From an uncultured Chlorobiaceae bacterium (lineage in GTDB: Bacteria > Bacteroidota > Chlorobiia > Chlorobiales > Chlorobiaceae): 64,000 nucleotides of DNA. The notes below the pieces were generated by a model. That model was not told where the DNA came from and ran no database searches. It saw nothing but the letters and a program-made list of their open reading frames with translations. The stretch lies in contig CAIJPS010000020.1 of assembly GCA_903822595.1 (NCBI GenBank), forward strand, positions 1 through 64,000, in the 5' to 3' direction. Of the stretch, positions 59,770 through 64,000 are shown piece after piece. Position 1 is the first letter of the stretch. Each line of letters opens with the position of its first letter. A program made the translations under genes and the position numbers.

Positions 59770-60429
59770 TCACTCGGTTATAAATTTTTCATAATGCTGG
59801 ATAACATCTTTGGCTGATTTTTTGAACGGGGCATCAATCGGAATCATGTATTTTTCCTTCTTGACCATTTCACGTAAATTAACCAGGGTATGGTAAGGTG
59901 TATCGATAACGGCAATATTTGCAAGCCAGGAGGGGATTTCTCCACCCGGTTCGATGTGAAGGCGAAAAACCACCCTGCACTGGTTCTCGGAAACAGGGAT
60001 AATGTTCCATGCACCCTCAAGCTCCGGAACACGTACGTATTTATTGTTTATGGGGAGAAAATCCGCCACACACTCAAGTTTGATAAACACTTCGGATGTT
60101 TCAGGATCCATATACCCCTGTGATCGGGTTATGATTTCCCGGTCAGAAACAGGCCAGGGCGCGCTGACAAGCTGATAGACAATCCGCCCTTCATCTTCTT
60201 CCGACAATTCCTGCAGCAGTCGCATTTCTCTTGTTTTCCAGACCCACTCAGGAGCAACTTCAATATCATATAAAAGACTCAAGACAGCATGTTGGGGAGC
60301 GTCGATGAGCGCCACAGCAACAAACGAGAGAAAATCAGAGGTTGGAACAGGGCAGGTGAATATTTTGAGCCAGTCATTCTGAAGTCGTAACGTACAGGCT
60401 GCGCTACTGATTTTTTTTAATAGTGACAT
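59770..60429 (-). CDS. START/SRPBCC-fold lipid-binding protein, paralogue
   Basis: 219 residues. Shared motifs with the downstream gene are [37 protein letters not shown] and a final helical segment ([18 protein letters not shown]). The two are 16 bases apart on the same strand and probably arose by tandem duplication. An N-terminal leader-like segment ([17 protein letters not shown]) is not a clear signal peptide. Ligand unknown. Confidence 0.85.
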   Translation of the reverse strand: MSLLKKISSAACTLRLQNDWLKIFTCPVPTSDFLSFVAVALIDAPQHAVLSLLYDIEVAPEWVWKTREMRLLQELSEEDEGRIVYQLVSAPWPVSDREIITRSQGYMDPETSEVFIKLECVADFLPINNKYVRVPELEGAWNIIPVSENQCRVVFRLHIEPGGEIPSWLANIAVIDTPYHTLVNLREMVKKEKYMIPIDAPFKKSAKDVIQHYEKFITE

Positions 60430-60480
60430 AAAACAAGGTTTTAACAGTTAACAAACAAAATCACTCTTCATTTCCGGATG

Positions 60481-62136
60481 TCAAGGCCGACTGATCGGCA
60501 CTGTTGCAGCTATTTTGACAACCGGATCAGCATATCGCACCAAAAACCTTATCTGGCCTTCAGCGCCAAAAAGCTGATGGGTAATCTTCGATTTCACTGC
60601 ACGTGCAATGTATTTTCTGTCCCGGATAAAACCAACACGATCAAAGGCAATTTTTTTTGCCTTGCAGATATTTACGACAAGAGACTCAAAGCGGCCCTCT
60701 TCACGATATTCTTCAATAAATCGCTTTAATGAAGAGCGGTATTCCTGAGCCGAGCTGCGGGGATCATCAAGAATCTTTCGCGCCATCTCATCATAAGAAC
60801 CTGACTGGTAGAGCTGCTGATACAAATCCGAGTAAACCCTGCCAGTTACCCAAAAATCAGGAATAACCCCACCCGCATCCCTCAGCGCCGCCAACTTACC
60901 CAACCCGTTCACCTTACCGCCTGCAAGTGACAACACCAACGCGGGTAGAGAGTTGGTCTTATAGACAACAACATCACCGTTTTTAACGTACAACAAACTG
61001 TCGGGGTGCACAAAGAGTTTCTGGGGAAGAATGTTTGTCATTGCTTCCTGATAATAATGTTCACGTCCTGCAACACCCTTACGGTAGACCCGCTGAATTT
61101 GCCTGCCTGAAGGTGTATAATATCGAGCAACTGTCAGCCGAATTGCTGAACTGTCAGGCAACGAAAACTGACGTTGAACAAGGCCCTTGCCGAAGGTCAG
61201 TTCACCGACAACGACAGCCCTCTTGTTGTCCTGCAACGCTCCAGCAAGAATTTCGGATGCCGAGGCACTGCCTTTGTCGACAAGCACAATCAAATCTCCT
61301 TTTTCATATCCATCCCCGGACTTTGCAACAAAACGCTCATCCTCTACACCACCTTTGCGGCTTTTGGTATAGACAATCAACTGGCCCTGAGAAAGAAATT
61401 CATCAGCAACCTCTACAGCCTGTTCAAGAAATCCGCCAGGATTTCCCCGTAGATCAATAACAAGCCGCGCCATCCCTTGTTTCTTCAATAAGGCAAGTAC
61501 CTGACGAAACTCAACGGCTGTAGTGGCAATGAAACGACTCAATCGAATATATCCCACACGATTATCAAGCATAAATGCAGCATCAATACTCGAAGTCGAT
61601 ATTTTTCCCCTGGTCACCTGAAAATCAATAAACTTGCCACTGAGAGGCCTGAGCACTTTTAACCGCACCTTCGTTCCACGTGCTCCTCTCAACTTTTTAA
61701 GCACCTCCTGCCGTGTAATTCCCACTGCTGAAACAGAGTCAATCGCGAGAATACGATCACCGGCAGAAATTCCAACTGCCGCACTTGGTCCCCCGGAAAG
61801 GGATGTGACAACAAGAAGTGTGTCATTGATCACATCAAACTCTATTCCTATGCCATCAAAATTGCCTTTGAATTCCGCCTGATCATAGGAAACCTTTTCT
61901 GGCTCAAGATAAACCGAATGAGGATCCAGAAACTCGGCCATCCCCTTAATACCGGCACTTTCAAGACTGTCGCCATTAACCTCATCAACATAATAATTTT
62001 TTATCAGCCCATAGGCATCAAACATTTTCTGCTGTGGCTCGAGGGCCCTCCCGCCTCCACCATTGAACTTCAAGCCGACTAAACAGCCACAAAAAAAAAC
62101 AACAAGCACCATCAGAATGGTCAGTATACGAGACAT
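60481..62136 (-). CDS. CtpA-type C-terminal processing protease (S41)
   Basis: 551 residues. An N-terminal signal or anchor (about 3-22), a PDZ domain near 85-170 (FDGIGIEFDV and GDRILAIDSV) and the S41 domain with NPGGFLEQAVEVADEF, KGSASASEILAGALQDN (Ser292) and GELTFGKGLVQ (Lys317). The dyad spacing of 25 matches the family. It is shorter than the two Prc-like paralogues and of the CtpA/CtpB type. The C-terminal 150 residues are unlike theirs. It lies 51 bases from the START pair on the same strand. Confidence 0.92.
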   Translation of the reverse strand: MSRILTILMVLVVFFCGCLVGLKFNGGGGRALEPQQKMFDAYGLIKNYYVDEVNGDSLESAGIKGMAEFLDPHSVYLEPEKVSYDQAEFKGNFDGIGIEFDVINDTLLVVTSLSGGPSAAVGISAGDRILAIDSVSAVGITRQEVLKKLRGARGTKVRLKVLRPLSGKFIDFQVTRGKISTSSIDAAFMLDNRVGYIRLSRFIATTAVEFRQVLALLKKQGMARLVIDLRGNPGGFLEQAVEVADEFLSQGQLIVYTKSRKGGVEDERFVAKSGDGYEKGDLIVLVDKGSASASEILAGALQDNKRAVVVGELTFGKGLVQRQFSLPDSSAIRLTVARYYTPSGRQIQRVYRKGVAGREHYYQEAMTNILPQKLFVHPDSLLYVKNGDVVVYKTNSLPALVLSLAGGKVNGLGKLAALRDAGGVIPDFWVTGRVYSDLYQQLYQSGSYDEMARKILDDPRSSAQEYRSSLKRFIEEYREEGRFESLVVNICKAKKIAFDRVGFIRDRKYIARAVKSKITHQLFGAEGQIRFLVRYADPVVKIAATVPISRP

Positions 62137-62914
62137 AAAGGGTTTGTTAGTTGCCAGAGAGAGCGAACGTGATTAATTCCCAAACTGCAGTTTACCGATC
62201 ATGAATCAAAATCACAAAAAACATTATGCAATAAAACAGACAACACTCCTCATGAACTTCATGATGCCAGGAAAGCAGATTCCGCCCCCTCAAAAAAAGA
62301 AAATAGAGCCAACTATCAAAGGCAGTAGATCAGAAGAAAATCAAGTTAAAATCAGAAATATAAACCAACAAGAAACCAAAGGTACTAAATAATTATAACA
62401 CAAAAAAATAGATCGACATGCCACACAAAAAAAAATTATTAACATAACCGATCAAAAAAAATGAACACAATAAATTAATAGATAAAAATTTATAAAGTCC
62501 GAATAAATAACATTGTTAAATCAATGTTTTTGACATAAAAATTGTTTTATTTGTGAAAGTAAAAAAAGCAATAAATAATATAAATATATTATTATATAAA
62601 CGTATGTAAGATATTTTAATAAAACAAATTAATAGATTTTATCTAATGTTAACTTAAATAAGTTTTATCAAATTTTTATTATTTTAATAATAAATTATTC
62701 TTTTGATTAAATAAGGCGTTATTTAATAATATTTATTAAAAAAACTTGTCAAAAGATTTTTTGTTGTTTTGCTGTAAAGTGTTACTATTTAATTATTTAT
62801 GTTGATATTAATAATTTGAATAGTAACACTTTTTTTGTTGGATAACGTTTGTGATTTGGTCGATGGATTACGGTTTTATGGTAATCGATCTGAGGATTAA
62901 GCGTGCGGGAATTT
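62137..62914. other. long AT-rich intergenic region with inverted repeat
   Basis: No gene is supported in about 780 bases. From roughly 62400 to 62830 the sequence is almost all A and T, much lower in GC than the surrounding coding DNA. It holds a perfect 14-base inverted repeat listed separately. A 63-residue frame at 62201-62392 is Lys-rich low-complexity and is not called. Confidence 0.7.
62776..62832. repeat. perfect 14-base inverted repeat (long hairpin)
   Basis: AAAGTGTTACTATT (62776-62789) is mirrored by AATAGTAACACTTT (62819-62832). The 29-base inner part has a further ATTATT/AATAAT pairing, so a long hairpin can form. A T run follows on the plus strand. It lies 83 bases beyond the ridA stop and could mark a terminator or a protein-binding palindrome. 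Confidence 0.75.
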
Positions 62915-63394
62915 TTAAAGTACCGGGAACTTGCACTGCACAATAAGTTCAAGCTCAAGGCTTGCGTTGAGCGGCAATTCAGCAACGCCTACAGCACTTC
63001 TTGCGTGGCTTCCCTTTTCACCGAAGATCTCATGCAGTAATGAAGATGCTCCGTTGGCAACGAGATGCTGGCTTGAAAAGTGGTATTCGCTGGCGACATA
63101 CAGAGTGAGTTTTACAATTCGTTCAATACTGTCAAGCGTTCCTGTCACTGATTTAATGGCTGCAAGCGCATTGAGAAGAGCTACTCTGGATGCATAAACA
63201 GCGCCCTCTTTACTCTCATCATTAACCTTTCCTTTTCCACCTGGTTCCACCAGTTTTCCGTCAAGAAGGGGAAGTTGACCCGAAGTATAGACATTGTTGC
63301 CGCTCCGGATTGCGGGTACGTAAAGACCTGCTGCTGATGATGTCTGTGGCAACAGAAGACCGATAAGGGTGATTTTTTCTTCAAAGATACTCAT
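62915..63394 (-). CDS. RidA/YjgF-family enamine-imine deaminase
   Basis: 159 residues from ATG 63394; an open frame extends 35 codons upstream but without family likeness. Motifs: SGNNVYTSGQLPL, VKLTLYVAS, and HARSAVGVAELPLNASLELE, with the Arg and Glu that line the active cleft. RidA members hydrolyse reactive 2-aminoacrylate and similar imines from PLP enzymes. It is divergent from a thiE-like gene; RidA loss affects thiamine synthesis in enteric bacteria. Confidence 0.93.
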   Translation of the reverse strand: MSIFEEKITLIGLLLPQTSSAAGLYVPAIRSGNNVYTSGQLPLLDGKLVEPGGKGKVNDESKEGAVYASRVALLNALAAIKSVTGTLDSIERIVKLTLYVASEYHFSSQHLVANGASSLLHEIFGEKGSHARSAVGVAELPLNASLELELIVQCKFPVL

Positions 63395-63581
63395 CAGAAA
63401 AGGGGTAAAGAGGTTACAGAAACTGTTGCTAAAGACTTTTTCGGTAGCAATGGTGTCTGGAAAAAAACGTCTGAATAAAATCTCATCCGGTTGGAGCAAA
63501 AAGTAACGCTGGCGGAAGTGCTTGTTGCGATTATGGCTAATATTATTTATAGTCTGTCACAAATCAAAGTATTTTGATTAC

Positions 63582-64000
63582 ATGAAACACAAACAACAAA
63601 AAAAGGCCCCGCTTCCGCGCCTTTATCTCATAAGCAGTGGTGATGAAAATGCTGATATCGGGACACTTCTCCTGAATCAGCTTCATCTCCTTCCCCGCTC
63701 TCACCCCTGTATTATACAAATCCGGGAAAAAAAGCTTACAGCAAAAAAACTTTTGATACTGGCTCAACAGGCTCAGGCAATCGAACTTCCCGAAGGCACT
63801 CTTTTGCTGATGAATGAGCGGGTTGATCTTGCCATTGCGGCCAGCCTTGACGGAGTGCATTTGCCGGAAAACGCTTGTTCAGTCAAGACAATGCGCGGTA
63901 TTGCGCCGGGATTGATCTATGGCTGCAGCATACACTCTCCCTCCGCCCTGCGCATTGCAGAAGAGTCTGGTGCTGAATACCTGCTTTTTGGTCCTGTATT
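63582..64000 (+). CDS. thiamine-phosphate synthase-like protein, cut by window end
   Basis: About 139 residues visible from ATG 63582: PRLYLISSGDEN, CIIQIREKKLTAKKLLILAQ, LLMNERVDLAIAASLDGVHL, YGCSIHSPSALRIAEESGAE and YLLFGPV. This follows ThiE/TenI TIM-barrel motifs: IQ-RE-K, the N-R-DLA strand, DGVHLP, and S-HS-----A---GADY--FGP. It would join the pyrimidine and thiazole parts of thiamine, or be a TenI-like relative. The C-terminal third lies outside the window. It is divergent from ridA with a 187-base gap. Confidence 0.85.
   Translation, partial: MKHKQQKKAPLPRLYLISSGDENADIGTLLLNQLHLLPRSHPCIIQIREKKLTAKKLLILAQQAQAIELPEGTLLLMNERVDLAIAASLDGVHLPENACSVKTMRGIAPGLIYGCSIHSPSALRIAEESGAEYLLFGPV

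Noticed and set aside
62201-62392. 63-residue Lys-rich plus-strand frame
   Set aside because: Low complexity in an AT-rich spacer with no recognisable fold; likely chance.
62400-62830. AT-rich island as a replication origin
   Set aside because: No clear DnaA boxes and no dnaA, dnaN or parAB nearby.
1-64000. CRISPR arrays, rRNA operons, intact insertion sequences or prophage
   Set aside because: No regular spaced repeats, rRNA sequence, transposase or phage structural gene was seen on either strand.

Overview
The window looks like chromosome from a green sulfur bacterium (Chlorobiaceae, the Chlorobium/Pelodictyon/Prosthecochloris group). Supporting signs are a sulfide:quinone oxidoreductase of the divergent class found in that group, an arginine operon with argR inside it, a relic of a KaiB-domain gene, LPS heptose genes with a CMP-sugar cluster (Gram-negative envelope), and weak Shine-Dalgarno sequences. 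Species is not assigned. Most of the window is ordinary housekeeping DNA, with relic-rich patches at 1-560, 11.7-15.1 kb and 44.0-45.9 kb.

Layout. 1-0.56 kb: a broken sensor-like/KaiB-domain gene. 0.68-5.46 kb (minus): operon of a PstS-like lipoprotein, a membrane diguanylate cyclase and two LolC/E-type permeases. 5.7-11.7 kb (plus): argC-argJ-argB-argF-argR-argG, a nearly complete arginine pathway with its own repressor; argH lies apart at 19.4-20.8 kb. 11.7-19.1 kb between them is an accessory island: a decayed copy of a variable C-type-lectin-like domain, a frameshifted PIN toxin with its small partner, a large membrane pentapeptide protein ending in the intact version of that domain, a His-rich secreted protein, a DUF4337-like protein and a hybrid histidine kinase. 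20.8-25.8 kb: two near-identical Prc-type S41 proteases around tatA and a methyltransferase. 25.9-38.9 kb: class II aldolase, M20 amidohydrolase, a tight operon (formyl-THF cyclo-ligase, ppk, rpiB, CBS protein), pyrC, a methyltransferase, two SDR-type proteins, a BMP lipoprotein and an NlpC/P60 protein. 39.3-44.0 kb: second hybrid kinase, a DUF218 protein, and an SQR with a previously uncalled 52-residue partner.

44.0-46.1 kb: relics (unknown gene, higB remnant with intact higA, broken rmuC) and tRNA-Cys. 46.1-51.2 kb (minus): five-gene envelope-sugar operon whose aminotransferase plus iron-type alcohol dehydrogenase resemble the KdnA/KdnB pair that makes 8-amino-Kdo. 51.4-54.3 kb: acyl-CoA ligase and a MutY-like glycosylase that lacks the iron-sulfur cysteines. 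54.5-58.0 kb: the classic ffh-rpsP-rimM-trmD-rplS operon. 58.1-64.0 kb: heptose kinase, two START-domain proteins, a third S41 protease, a very AT-rich spacer with a long inverted repeat, ridA, and the start of a thiE-like gene cut by the window edge.

The most interesting signal is at 11.76-11.95 and 13.13-13.30 kb: two copies of the same protein C-terminus are almost identical up to the WSSTE motif and then differ at about 27 of 72 bases, in alternating codons, with invariant codons between. That is the pattern expected of target (variable) repeats of a diversity-generating retroelement, although no reverse transcriptase or template repeat is in the window.
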